Positions 33,134-45,435 of a stretch of DNA of 64,000 nucleotides are shown here, piece after piece (within the stretch, counting starts at the first letter, position 1; every line of letters begins with the position of its first letter). The position numbers and the translations under genes are program-made. The DNA is taken from contig NZ_JACHGU010000001.1 in NCBI RefSeq assembly GCF_014202435.1, positions 434,001 to 498,000 on the forward strand, read 5' to 3'. Below the pieces are notes generated by a model. That model was given only the letters and a program-made list of their open reading frames with translations, had not been told where the DNA came from and searched no databases. The DNA comes from Pseudoxanthomonas broegbernensis (lineage in GTDB: Bacteria > Pseudomonadota > Gammaproteobacteria > Xanthomonadales > Xanthomonadaceae).

Positions 33134-34636
33134 ATGAACGCGGTGGTGCTGCAGGCCCGCGGCCTGCGCAAGTGCTTCGGTGCCACCGTGGCGCTGGACG
33201 GCGCCGGCCTGGACCTGCGCGCCGGCGAGATCCACGCGCTGATGGGCCAGAACGGCGCCGGCAAGTCGACCCTCATCAAGCTGCTCACCGGGGCCGAGGC
33301 GCCCGACGCCGGCAGCATCGCGTTGGATGGCCGCGCCATCGCCCCGGCCACGCCGCTGCAGGCGCAGCACGCGGGCATCGGCACGGTCTACCAGGAAGTG
33401 AACCTGTGCCCGAACCTGTCGGTGGCCGAGAACCTCTACGCGGGCCGCTATCCGCGCCGGCGCTGGAGCCGGCTGATCGACTGGCCGAAGGTGCGCGCGG
33501 GCGCCCGCGCGCTGCTGGCCGAGCTGCGCCTGGACATCGACGTCGACCTGCCGCTGGGCGGCTACCCGGTGGCGGTGCAGCAGATGGTGGCCATCGCCCG
33601 CGCGCTGGGCGTGTCGGCGCGGGTGCTGATCCTGGACGAGCCCACCTCCAGCCTGGACGAGGACGAGGTGGGCGAGCTGTTCGCAGTGATGCGCCGGCTG
33701 CGCGAGCGCGGCATGGCGATCCTGTTCGTCACCCATTTCCTGGACCAGGTGTACGCGGTGTCCGACCGCATCACCGTGCTGCGCAACGGCGCCCTGGTCG
33801 GCGAGTACCTGCCGGCCGCGCTGCCGCAGTCCGCGCTGGTGGCGGCAATGGTCGGGCGCCAGGTCGAGCTGGCCGCCGCGCGCGAGGCCGGGGACGCGCC
33901 GGCCGCCGGCGCGCGGGTGGTGGCCGAGGCGCGCGCGCTGGCGCGACGCGGCGGCCTGCATCCGGTGGACCTGCAGGTGCGCGCGGGCGAGGTGCTGGGG
34001 CTGGGCGGGCTGCTCGGTTCCGGGCGCACCGAACTGGCGCGGCTGCTGTTCGGGCTGGACCGCGCCGACGGCGGCGAGCTGCGCCTGGGCGGCGCGGCGG
34101 TGGACCTGCGCCACCCCGCCGAGGCGGTCGCCCATGGCCTGGCGCTGTGCCCGGAGGAGCGCAAGACCGAGGGCATCGTCGCCGGGCTGTCGGTGCGCGA
34201 GAACATCGTGCTGGCGCTGCAGGCGCGGCGCGGCGGGTGGCGGGCCTTGCCCCGGGGCGCGCAGGACGCGATGGCGCGGGAGTTCGTGGCCCTGCTCGGG
34301 ATCAAGGCGCCCAGCATCGAGACGCCGGTGGACGCGCTGTCCGGCGGCAACCAGCAGAAGGTGGTGCTGGCGCGCTGGCTGGCCACCCGGCCCAGCCTGC
34401 TGATACTGGACGAGCCCACGCGCGGCATCGACGTCGCCGCCAAGCAGGAGATCATGGCCGAGGTGGTACGGCTGGCGCGGCGGGGCATGGCGGTGCTGTT
34501 CATCTCGGCCGAGATCGAGGAGCTGACGCGATTGAGCGACCGCATCGCGGTGATGCGCGAGCGGCGCAAGGCCGGCGAACTGCCGGGCGGAGGCGATGGC
34601 CGGCAGGTGCTCGAACTGATCGCCGGGCACGCGTGA
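33134..34636 (+). CDS. Sugar ABC transporter ATP-binding protein, YtfR-like
   Basis: A 500-residue protein with two fused ABC ATPase domains powering import through the two permeases encoded next. Domain 1 has Walker A GQNGAGKST (38-46) and Walker B VLILDEPTSSLD, with a degenerate signature LGGYPVAVQQM. Domain 2 has an altered Walker A, GLLGSGRTELAR, signature LSGGNQQKVVLARW and Walker B LLILDEPTRGID. This asymmetry is normal for carbohydrate transporters of this class. The end overlaps the first permease start as TGATG. The start at 33134 is the methionine ahead of the conserved beta-strand; the bridging frame stop overlaps it as ATGA. Confidence 0.93.
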   Translation: MNAVVLQARGLRKCFGATVALDGAGLDLRAGEIHALMGQNGAGKSTLIKLLTGAEAPDAGSIALDGRAIAPATPLQAQHAGIGTVYQEVNLCPNLSVAENLYAGRYPRRRWSRLIDWPKVRAGARALLAELRLDIDVDLPLGGYPVAVQQMVAIARALGVSARVLILDEPTSSLDEDEVGELFAVMRRLRERGMAILFVTHFLDQVYAVSDRITVLRNGALVGEYLPAALPQSALVAAMVGRQVELAAAREAGDAPAAGARVVAEARALARRGGLHPVDLQVRAGEVLGLGGLLGSGRTELARLLFGLDRADGGELRLGGAAVDLRHPAEAVAHGLALCPEERKTEGIVAGLSVRENIVLALQARRGGWRALPRGAQDAMAREFVALLGIKAPSIETPVDALSGGNQQKVVLARWLATRPSLLILDEPTRGIDVAAKQEIMAEVVRLARRGMAVLFISAEIEELTRLSDRIAVMRERRKAGELPGGGDGRQVLELIAGHA

Positions 34637-35742
34637 TGGAACGCAAGGACGTGCCGCCGGCACCCGCTTCGCCCCCGTCCGCGGCGCCCCTGCCGGCGGC
34701 GCGGCCCCCCCTGTCGCAGCGCATGCTGGCCCATCCGCTGCTGTGGCCGCTGCTGGCCCTGGCCCTGCTGCTGCTGGGCAACGCCGTGTTCAATCCCGGC
34801 TTCCTCGCCCTGCAATGGCGCGACGGCCACCTCTACGGCAACCTGGTCGACATTGCCAATCGCGCCGCGCCGCTGGCGCTGGTGTCGCTGGGCATGACCC
34901 TGGTGATCGCGGTGCGCGGGCTGGACATTTCGGTTGGCGCGGTACTGGCCATCGCCGCCACCGTGGCGGCCTGGAGCATCGCCCGGATGCAGGCCGGCGG
35001 GGCCGGCGACGGGCTGCTGCCGCTGCTGGCGGCGGTGATCTGCGCGCTGGGCGCCGCCACGCTGTGCGGGCTGTGGAACGGCCTGCTGGTGGTCAAGGCC
35101 GGCATGCAGCCGATCATCGCCACCCTGATCCTGATGGTGGCCGGGCGCGGCCTGGCGCAACTGGTCGCCGACGGGCAGGTCCTCACCATCTACTACGCGC
35201 CCTATGCGTTCCTGGGCAACGGCTTCCTGCTGGGGCTGCCGTTCTCGCTGTTCGTGGTCGCGGCGGTGTTCGCCGGCCTGAAGCTGCTGCTGGAGCGCAC
35301 CGCGCTGGGACTGTTCGTGCGCGCCATCGGCCACAACCCGGTGGCCGCGCACGTGGCCGGGGTGCGCGCGCGCGCCATCACCCTGGCGCTGTACGTGTTC
35401 TGCGGCTTCAGCGCGGGCCTGGCCGGCCTGCTGGTCAGTTCCAACGTGGCCAGTGCCGATGCCAACAACGCGGGCCAGTTGCTGGAACTGGACGCGATCC
35501 TGGCGGTGGCGCTGGGCGGCGGCGCGCTGGCCGGCGGGCGCTTCAGCCTGGCCGGCAGCCTGGTCGGCGCGCTGATCATCCAGGCCCTGACCACCACCAT
35601 CTACGCCGCCGGCGTGCCGCCGCAGGTCAACCTGGTGGTCAAGGCGCTGCTGGTGACCGCGGTGCTGCTGCTGCAGTCCCCGCGGTTCCGCGGGCAGGTG
35701 CGCGCGCTGGTGTCGCGCCCGGCCGCCGGAGGAGGCGCATGA
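34636..35742 (+). CDS. Sugar ABC transporter permease, YtfT-like
   Basis: A 368-residue inner-membrane protein of the branched permease family used by ribose/galactofuranose transporters. After a proline/alanine-rich cytoplasmic head (about residues 6-28) come eight to ten hydrophobic segments. The signature LVSLGMTLVIAVRGLDISVGAVLAIAA (the GLDLSVG motif) and GRGLAQL, ANNAGQLLELDAILAVALGG are characteristic. It forms half of the channel with the next gene product. ATG 34636 shares its A with the ATPase stop (TGATG), and the end overlaps the next gene as ATGA, so the three proteins are likely made in fixed ratio. Confidence 0.92.
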   Translation: MERKDVPPAPASPPSAAPLPAARPPLSQRMLAHPLLWPLLALALLLLGNAVFNPGFLALQWRDGHLYGNLVDIANRAAPLALVSLGMTLVIAVRGLDISVGAVLAIAATVAAWSIARMQAGGAGDGLLPLLAAVICALGAATLCGLWNGLLVVKAGMQPIIATLILMVAGRGLAQLVADGQVLTIYYAPYAFLGNGFLLGLPFSLFVVAAVFAGLKLLLERTALGLFVRAIGHNPVAAHVAGVRARAITLALYVFCGFSAGLAGLLVSSNVASADANNAGQLLELDAILAVALGGGALAGGRFSLAGSLVGALIIQALTTTIYAAGVPPQVNLVVKALLVTAVLLLQSPRFRGQVRALVSRPAAGGGA

Positions 35743-36755
35743 GCGCGGCGCCGCCCGGTGCCGTGGCGTGGACCGGCATGCGCCGTCGCCTGCGCGACCC
35801 GGGCGTACTGTCGCTGGCGGTGACGGTGTCGCTGTTCGTGGCCATGTCGGCGGCGGGCGGCGGGCTGTACGACGGCTTCCTCGCGCCGCAGGTGTTCCTC
35901 AACCTGCTGATCGACAATGCCTTTCTGCTGATCGTCGCGGTGGGCATGACCTTCGTGATCCTCACCGGCGGCATCGACCTGTCGGTGGGCGCGGTGATCG
36001 CGTTCAGCACCGTGCTGCTGGCCAGCCTGGTGGAGCGGCACGGCTGGCACCCGCTGGCGGCCATCGCGCTGGTGCTGGCGCTGGGCACGGCCTTCGGCGC
36101 GCTGATGGGGATGCTGGTCCAGCGCTACCGGCTGCAACCGTTCGTGGTGACCCTGGCCGGCATGTTCCTGGCCCGTGGCGCGGCCACACTGGTGAGCGTG
36201 GATTCCATCGGCATCGGCCACGGGTTCCACGTGGCCGTGGCCAGCCTGCGCATCCCGCTGGGCGGTGGCGCATCGCTGTCGGCCGGTGCGGCGGTGGCGC
36301 TGGCGGTGGTGGCCGGCGGCGCGCTGCTGGCGGGCGCCACCCGCTTCGGACGCACGGTGTACGCGATCGGCGGCAGCGAGCAGTCGGCGGAGCTGATGGG
36401 CCTGCCGGTGGCCGCCACCCTGGTGCGGGTATATGCGCTCAGCGGTTTCTGCTCGGCGCTGGCCGGGGTGGTCTACACCTTCTACATGCTCAGCGGCTAC
36501 AGCCTGCACGCGATGGGGCTGGAACTGGACGCGATTGCCGCGGTGGTCATCGGTGGCACCCTGCTGGCCGGCGGCCGCGGCTACGTGCTGGGCACCCTGT
36601 TCGGCGTGCTGGTGCTGGGGCTGATCCAGACCCTGATCGTGTTCGACGGCACCTTGAGCTCGTGGTGGACGCGCATCGCCATCGGCGTCCTGTTGCTGGC
36701 GTTCTGCCTGCTGCAGCGGCTGCTGGCGCGTCGCGAGCGCGTCGCGGGCGGATAG
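35739..36755 (+). CDS. Sugar ABC transporter permease, YjfF-like
   Basis: A 338-residue permease, partner of the preceding protein. It contains the family motif VGMTFVILTGGIDLSVGAVIAFSTV and TLAGMFLARGAATL, VYAIGGSEQSAELMG, LHAMGLELDAIAAVVIGGTLLAGG. The pairing of two different permeases is a hallmark of the YtfT-YjfF type as opposed to single-permease ribose or AraH systems. The start at 35739 has GGAGGAGG just upstream and overlaps the previous stop. It is the last gene of the arabinose transporter operon; no terminator was recognised in the 126 bases that follow. Confidence 0.92.
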   Translation: MSAAPPGAVAWTGMRRRLRDPGVLSLAVTVSLFVAMSAAGGGLYDGFLAPQVFLNLLIDNAFLLIVAVGMTFVILTGGIDLSVGAVIAFSTVLLASLVERHGWHPLAAIALVLALGTAFGALMGMLVQRYRLQPFVVTLAGMFLARGAATLVSVDSIGIGHGFHVAVASLRIPLGGGASLSAGAAVALAVVAGGALLAGATRFGRTVYAIGGSEQSAELMGLPVAATLVRVYALSGFCSALAGVVYTFYMLSGYSLHAMGLELDAIAAVVIGGTLLAGGRGYVLGTLFGVLVLGLIQTLIVFDGTLSSWWTRIAIGVLLLAFCLLQRLLARRERVAGG

Positions 36756-36825
36756 GCCGCCGGGGCGGGCATCCGCCGCGTACGCCGGACAGGGCGCGGA
36801 TGCCGGTCCCGCCATCTCCGACGCC

Positions 36826-36831
36826 TATAAT
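36826..36831 (+). promoter_or_regulatory. Consensus -10 box before the ECF sigma gene
   Basis: A perfect TATAAT, 51 bases before the ATG. No matching -35 hexamer was recognised. Confidence 0.5.
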
Positions 36832-36881
36832 CGCTCCGGCCCGCGCGCCCTGGTTCTCCTGCGCGGGTCCGCCGATGGGGA

Positions 36882-37448
36882 ATGGACGTGTCCGACGACA
36901 TCACCAGGCTGCTGCATTCGTGGCGCGCGGGCGACCTGCAGGCGCGCGAGTCGCTGTTCGACTCGGTCTACGCGATGCTGCGCGACATGGCGGCCTCGCG
37001 CCTGGACCGGAGCCGCGGCGATGCGACGCTGCGGCCGACCTCGCTGGTGCACGAAGCGCTGCTGCGCATGCTGGGGCGGGAGGTCGGCTTTGCCGACCGC
37101 GCCCATTTCTTCGCCCTGGTGGCGCTGAAGATGCGGGCGGTGCTGGTGGACCACGCCCGCGCTTGCGCGGCGGCCAAGCGCGGCGGCGGCGCCATCAACG
37201 TCACCCTGTCGCACGTGGACGGCAGCGGCTACCGCGAGGACGCGGGCAACTACGACGTGCTGGCCCTGCACCAGGCGCTGGAGCGGCTGAGCGGGTACGA
37301 CGAGCGCGCCGGGCGCGCGGTGGAACTGGCCTATTTCGGCGGCATGTCGCACGAGGAGATCGCCGCCGTGCTCGACGTCTCGGTGCCCACGGTGGACCGG
37401 GACCTGCGCTTCGCCAAGGCCTGGCTCAACCGGCAACTGGCGTCCTGA
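36882..37448 (+). CDS. ECF-type sigma factor, TIGR02999-like
   Basis: A 188-residue RNA polymerase sigma factor of the extracytoplasmic-function group. Region 2 spans about residues 25-95 (LFDSVYAMLRDMAASRLDR, FFALVALKMRAVLVDHARA) and region 4 about 125-185 with the helix-turn-helix YFGGMSHEEIAAVLDVSVPT VDRDL. The phrase TSLVHEALLRMLG and the VDHAR-x(5)-KRGGG run mark the subgroup often encoded with a serine/threonine protein kinase instead of a membrane anti-sigma factor. No kinase or anti-sigma gene is adjacent here: upstream is the sugar permease and downstream convergent parE. Target genes are unknown. Confidence 0.9.
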   Translation: MDVSDDITRLLHSWRAGDLQARESLFDSVYAMLRDMAASRLDRSRGDATLRPTSLVHEALLRMLGREVGFADRAHFFALVALKMRAVLVDHARACAAAKRGGGAINVTLSHVDGSGYREDAGNYDVLALHQALERLSGYDERAGRAVELAYFGGMSHEEIAAVLDVSVPTVDRDLRFAKAWLNRQLAS

Positions 37449-37527
37449 TCCGGCCGCGCGCGCTCCGCCCCGCGACCGGACGACCCGTGCCGTCGCCGCT
37501 GCGGCGGGCATCGGTGGACGGCCGGCG

Positions 37528-39432
37528 TCAGACTTCCAGCGAGGCCAGGTCGCCCTTGGTCTCCAGCCACGCCTTCCGGTCTCCGGCCCGCTTCTTGGCC
37601 AGCAGCATGTCCATCAGCGCGCGGGTCTGCTCGCCGTCGTCCACGGTCAACTGCACCAGCCGGCGGGTGTCGGGATGGATGGTGGACTCGCGCAACTGCT
37701 GCGGGTTCATCTCGCCCAGGCCCTTGAAGCGGGTGACGCTGACGGCGCCCTTGATCTTCTCGCGCGCGATCTTCTCCAGCAGCAGGCGCTTCTCCTCCTC
37801 GTCCAGCGCGTAGAACACTTGCTTGCCCACGTCCACGCGGAACAAGGGCGGCATGGCCACGAACACGTGGCCGGCCGCCACCAGCGCCGGGAAGTGGCGC
37901 AGGAACAGCGCGCTGAGCAGGGTGGCGATGTGCAGGCCGTCGGAGTCTGCGTCGGCCAGGATCACGACCTTGCCGTAGCGCAGGCCCGAGATGTCGTCCT
38001 TGCCCGGGTCGCAGCCGATGGCGATGGCCAGGTTGTGCACTTCCTCGGAGGCCAGCACGGTGCTGCTGGCCACCTCCCAGGTGTTGAGGATCTTGCCGCG
38101 CAGCGGCAGGATCGCCTGGAAGTCCTTGTCGCGCGCCTGCCGCGCACTGCCCCCGGCCGAGTCGCCCTCCACCAGGAACAGCTCGGTGCGCGAGAGATCC
38201 TGGCTGATGCAGTCGGCCAGCTTGCCCGGCAGCGCCGGGCCCTGGGTGACCTTCTTGCGCACGATCTGCTTTTCGGTCTTCAGCCGCGCGCTCGCGCGTT
38301 CGATGGCGAGCTGGGCGATGCGCTCGCCCAGTTCCACGTGCTGGTTCAGCCACAGGCTGAAGGCGTCGTGGGCGGCGCCCTCGATGAAGCCGGCGGCCTG
38401 GCGCGAGCTCAGCCGCTCCTTGGTCTGGCCGCTGAACTGCGGGTCGGTCAACTTCACCGACAGGACGAAGGACACCCGGTCCCACACGTCCTCCGGCGCC
38501 AGCTTGACCCCGCGCGGCAACAGGTTGCGGAAGTCGCAGAACTCGCGCAGCGCCTCGGTCAGGCCCGAGCGCAGGCCGTTGACGTGGGTGCCGTGCTGGG
38601 CGGTGGGGATCAGGTTGACGTAGCTCTCCTGCACCAGCTCGCCTTCCGGGGCCCAGGCCACGGCCCAGTCCACCATCTCGGTGTCCTTCTTCAGCGCGCC
38701 GGTGAACAGGCCGGCCGGCAGCAACTCGCGCCCGGAGGGCTCGTTCTTCAGCAGTTCCTGCAGCAGGTAGGCGCGCAGCCCGTCCTCGTAGTGCCAGGCG
38801 TCGCGCTCGCCGGTGGCCTCGTCCAGCAGGGTCACGGTCAGGCCGGGGCACAGCACCGCCTTGGCCCGCAGCAGGTGGCGCAGCGCGCGCAGGTTGAACT
38901 TGGGCGTATCGAAGTACTTGGGGTCGGGCCAGAAGCGCAGGCGGGTGCCGCTGTTCCTTTTCCCGACCGCGCCGACCAGTTCCAGCGCCGTGGCGCGGTC
39001 GCCGTCGCGGAAGCCGATGCGATGCTCGCCGCCATCGCGCTTGATGTGCACCTCCAACCGCGTGGACAGCGCATTGACCACGCTCACGCCCACGCCGTGC
39101 AGGCCGCCGGAGAAGGTGTAGTTCTTGTTGCTGAACTTGCCGCCGGCGTGCAGCCGGGTGAGGATCAGCTCCACCCCCGGGATCTTCTCCTCCGGGTGGA
39201 TGTCCACCGGCATGCCGCGGCCGTCGTCGGACACCTCGCAACTGCCGTCCCGGTACAGGACCACCGCGATTTCCCTGGCGTGCCCGGCCAGCGCCTCGTC
39301 CACCGCATTGTCGATGACCTCCTGCGCCAGGTGGTTGGGCCGGGTGGTGTCGGTGTACATGCCCGGGCGGCGCTTGACCGGGTCCAGGCCGGAGAGGACT
39401 TCGATGTCGGCGGCGTTGTAGCGGCTGCTCAT
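37528..39432 (-). CDS. parE: DNA topoisomerase IV subunit B
   Basis: A 634-residue type IIA topoisomerase ATPase subunit that works with ParC to decatenate daughter chromosomes. Domains seen: GHKL ATPase (EVIDNAVDEALAGHA, SDDGRGMPVDIHP, GGLHGVGVSVVNALS, QTKERLSS), then the TOPRIM domain (FLVEGDSAGGSARQARD, PLRGKILN, ILADADSDGLHI) and the C-terminal RFKGLGEMNPQQLRESTIHP. Length and the ISGLRYGK segment favour ParE over GyrB, which carries a longer insert. The ATG at 39432 precedes the conserved YNAADIEVLSGLDPVKRRPGMY start. It is convergent with the sigma-factor gene and divergent from the small exported protein gene. Confidence 0.96.
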   Translation of the reverse strand: MSSRYNAADIEVLSGLDPVKRRPGMYTDTTRPNHLAQEVIDNAVDEALAGHAREIAVVLYRDGSCEVSDDGRGMPVDIHPEEKIPGVELILTRLHAGGKFSNKNYTFSGGLHGVGVSVVNALSTRLEVHIKRDGGEHRIGFRDGDRATALELVGAVGKRNSGTRLRFWPDPKYFDTPKFNLRALRHLLRAKAVLCPGLTVTLLDEATGERDAWHYEDGLRAYLLQELLKNEPSGRELLPAGLFTGALKKDTEMVDWAVAWAPEGELVQESYVNLIPTAQHGTHVNGLRSGLTEALREFCDFRNLLPRGVKLAPEDVWDRVSFVLSVKLTDPQFSGQTKERLSSRQAAGFIEGAAHDAFSLWLNQHVELGERIAQLAIERASARLKTEKQIVRKKVTQGPALPGKLADCISQDLSRTELFLVEGDSAGGSARQARDKDFQAILPLRGKILNTWEVASSTVLASEEVHNLAIAIGCDPGKDDISGLRYGKVVILADADSDGLHIATLLSALFLRHFPALVAAGHVFVAMPPLFRVDVGKQVFYALDEEEKRLLLEKIAREKIKGAVSVTRFKGLGEMNPQQLRESTIHPDTRRLVQLTVDDGEQTRALMDMLLAKKRAGDRKAWLETKGDLASLEV

Positions 39433-39648
39433 GGAACCTTGCGGATGGCGCGGAAACGACGCGGAAGTGTGCGGCCTGGCCCCGGTTTTTGCACGCCCGG
39501 CACCGTTCAGGGCCGCGTCGGCGCGGGAGGCGTATAAGGGCGCCGTGACCGGGCCGAGGCCCCGGGCACTGGAAATGCCGCACCGTCGTCGCCATGTCTG
39601 CGGTTGCAACGATAGATGCGGGGCCCGCCCGCGAACGAGGAGGAGCGC

Positions 39649-39921
39649 ATGAACCGACGTCTGTTCTGGAGTGCACTGGCCGCCGTGGCGGTCGTGGCCG
39701 CGGCGGTGCCGCTGCTGGCGCTGGCGCAGAACCGTCCTTCCCAGGGCCAGCCGGGCGCCCAGCAGGGCGCGCTGGCCGAGCACAAGGCGCAGGAGCAGCG
39801 CGAGCGCGACGAGGCCGCCGAGCGCGCCAAGCGCCGCGAGGCCGCCCGCACCGGGCAGGACAGCCGCGCCAAGGCCCGGCCGCAGAAGGAAGAGGAAGAA
39901 GAAGAGCGCGGGCGGCGCTGA
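39649..39921 (+). CDS. Small exported, highly charged hypothetical protein
   Basis: A 90-residue protein with an N-terminal signal peptide (RRLFWSALAAVAVVAAAVPL, cleavage probably after LALA near residue 26) followed by a mature part made almost only of Glu, Arg, Lys, Ala and Gln, predicted to be one long charged helix. GAGGAGGAG just before the ATG at 39649 is a very strong ribosome site, which argues that the gene is real. No family is recognised. It lies between divergent parE and pyrG and ends 131 bases before pyrG. Role unknown; a small periplasmic structural or chaperone-like protein is possible. Confidence 0.7.
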   Translation: MNRRLFWSALAAVAVVAAAVPLLALAQNRPSQGQPGAQQGALAEHKAQEQRERDEAAERAKRREAARTGQDSRAKARPQKEEEEEERGRR

Positions 39922-40025
39922 ACGGCCGCCCCGCCGGGGCCGCAACGGCCGGCGGGACCCGCTTTCCGGGCCGGCGTGGAGGGCGCGCTCGCGGGCGTCC
40001 GCTTGGGCAATCCCGGGCCACCCGC

Positions 40026-41714
<1,689 letters not shown>

Positions 41715-41832
41715 GCCCGCGGCCGGCGGCGCGGACGGTTCCGCGCCACCGCCCTACCGATCGCGTCGGCGACCGGAGTCGTGATCGCGGTCGCGCCCGT
41801 GCCGACGGCGGCCCCCAGAGAGGAATGAGCCA

Positions 41833-44224
<2,392 letters not shown>

Positions 44225-44234
44225 CGCGGAAGCC

Positions 44235-44585
44235 ATGCGCATCCTGCGCTGGGTGCTGCTGGGGCTGGTGCTGCTGCTGGGATGGCTGCAGTACCGGCTC
44301 TGGTTCGGCACCGGCAGCGCGGGCGAGGTGGCGGCGCTGCGTTCCCAGGTCGAGGGCCAGCGCCGCGAGAACGAGGGCCTGCAGGAGCGCAACGCCGCGC
44401 TGGCGGCCGAGGTGCGCGACCTGAAGGAAGGCGTGGCCGCCGTCGAGGAACGGGCGCGCAGCGAACTGGGGATGATCCGGCCCGGGGAAGTGTTCTACCG
44501 CGTGGTCGAGGACCCGGCGCAACGCACCACGGTGCCGCCGGCCGCCGAGCCCGGCACGGATGGACCCGCCGGGGAGGCGGACTGA
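44235..44585 (+). CDS. ftsB: Cell division protein FtsB
   Basis: A 116-residue bitopic inner-membrane protein of the divisome FtsQ-FtsB-FtsL complex. A single transmembrane helix ([20 protein letters not shown], about 6-25) is followed by a periplasmic coiled coil ([20 protein letters not shown] to about residue 75), then the conserved segment [19 protein letters not shown]. The extra proline/alanine-rich tail of about 25 residues is variable in the family. CGGAAG precedes the ATG. The stop overlaps the ispD start (TGATG), the usual eno-ftsB-ispD arrangement of gammaproteobacteria. Confidence 0.95.
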   Translation: MRILRWVLLGLVLLLGWLQYRLWFGTGSAGEVAALRSQVEGQRRENEGLQERNAALAAEVRDLKEGVAAVEERARSELGMIRPGEVFYRVVEDPAQRTTVPPAAEPGTDGPAGEAD

Positions 44586-45283
44586 TGTCCCAGGTATGGG
44601 CGGTGGTGCCGGCGGCCGGGCAGGGCATGCGTTTCGGCGGGCAGGTGCCCAAGCAATACCAGGAGGTGGCCGGCCGGCCGCTGCTGGCCTACACGCTGGA
44701 CGCGCTGCTGGGGCATCCGGCGGTGGCGGGCGCGGTGCTGGCCCTGTCGGCCGGCGACCCCCATTGGCCCGGCTGGCGCGAGCATGCCGGCAAGCCGCTG
44801 CTGGCATGCACCGGCGGGGACAGCCGCGCCGCCTCGGTGCTGGCGGCGCTGGCGGCGCTGCCCGACTCGGTGCGCGCGGACGATTTCGTCCTGGTCCACG
44901 ATGCGGCGCGGCCGAACCTGGCGCCGGGCGACCTGGAACAGCTCCTGGAGCGCGGCCGCGCCGATCCGGTCGGCGCGATCCTGGCCGCGCCGGTGCGCGA
45001 TACCCTCAAGCGTGCGGGCGACGATGGCGGCATCGACGGCACCGAGCCACGCGAACGCCTCTGGCGCGCGCTCACGCCGCAGTTGTTCCGGCGCCTGCAG
45101 CTCACCCGCGCCCTGGAGGCCGCCGCGGCCGCCGGCGTGGACGTCACCGACGAGGCCATGGCGCTGGAACGCCAGGGGCTGCGCCCCCTGCTGATCGAGG
45201 GTGGCGAGGACAACTTCAAGGTCACCACCCCGGCCGACCTGGCCCGTTTCGAGTTCGAGCTTTCCCGGCGCACTTCCCCGTAG
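44585..45283 (+). CDS. ispD: 2-C-methyl-D-erythritol 4-phosphate cytidylyltransferase
   Basis: A 232-residue enzyme of the MEP isoprenoid pathway, transferring CMP from CTP to methylerythritol phosphate. The nucleotide-binding start [20 protein letters not shown] is diagnostic; [20 protein letters not shown] and the C-terminal [12 protein letters not shown] and [16 protein letters not shown] also match. Length is normal. It is coupled to ftsB (TGATG). In most relatives ispF follows directly; here the stop codon is overlapped by a REP-like palindrome, and then comes a convergent glycosidase gene, so the usual order is broken. Confidence 0.97.
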   Translation: MSQVWAVVPAAGQGMRFGGQVPKQYQEVAGRPLLAYTLDALLGHPAVAGAVLALSAGDPHWPGWREHAGKPLLACTGGDSRAASVLAALAALPDSVRADDFVLVHDAARPNLAPGDLEQLLERGRADPVGAILAAPVRDTLKRAGDDGGIDGTEPRERLWRALTPQLFRRLQLTRALEAAAAAGVDVTDEAMALERQGLRPLLIEGGEDNFKVTTPADLARFEFELSRRTSP

Positions 45284-45304
45284 GAGCCGACTCCGGTCGG
45301 CGAA
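45280..45304 (-). repeat. REP-like palindrome, copy 4 (opposite orientation)
   Basis: GTAGGAGCCGACTCCGGTCG continuing to GCGAA is the reverse complement of the family, and its TAG is the ispD stop codon (45281-45283). It separates convergent ispD and the GH43 gene. Confidence 0.65.
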
Positions 45305-45435
45305 AGGCCCCGGAGCCATGAAACGAAACGGCGCACCCGCCGGCCCTGTCCCGTCCCCGCGGATGGGGGGGCTCGCGCCGCTGTCCTTCCTTCCACTCCC
45401 GATGCGGCCCGGCCCGGGCCTCGCAGGTTCCCGCT

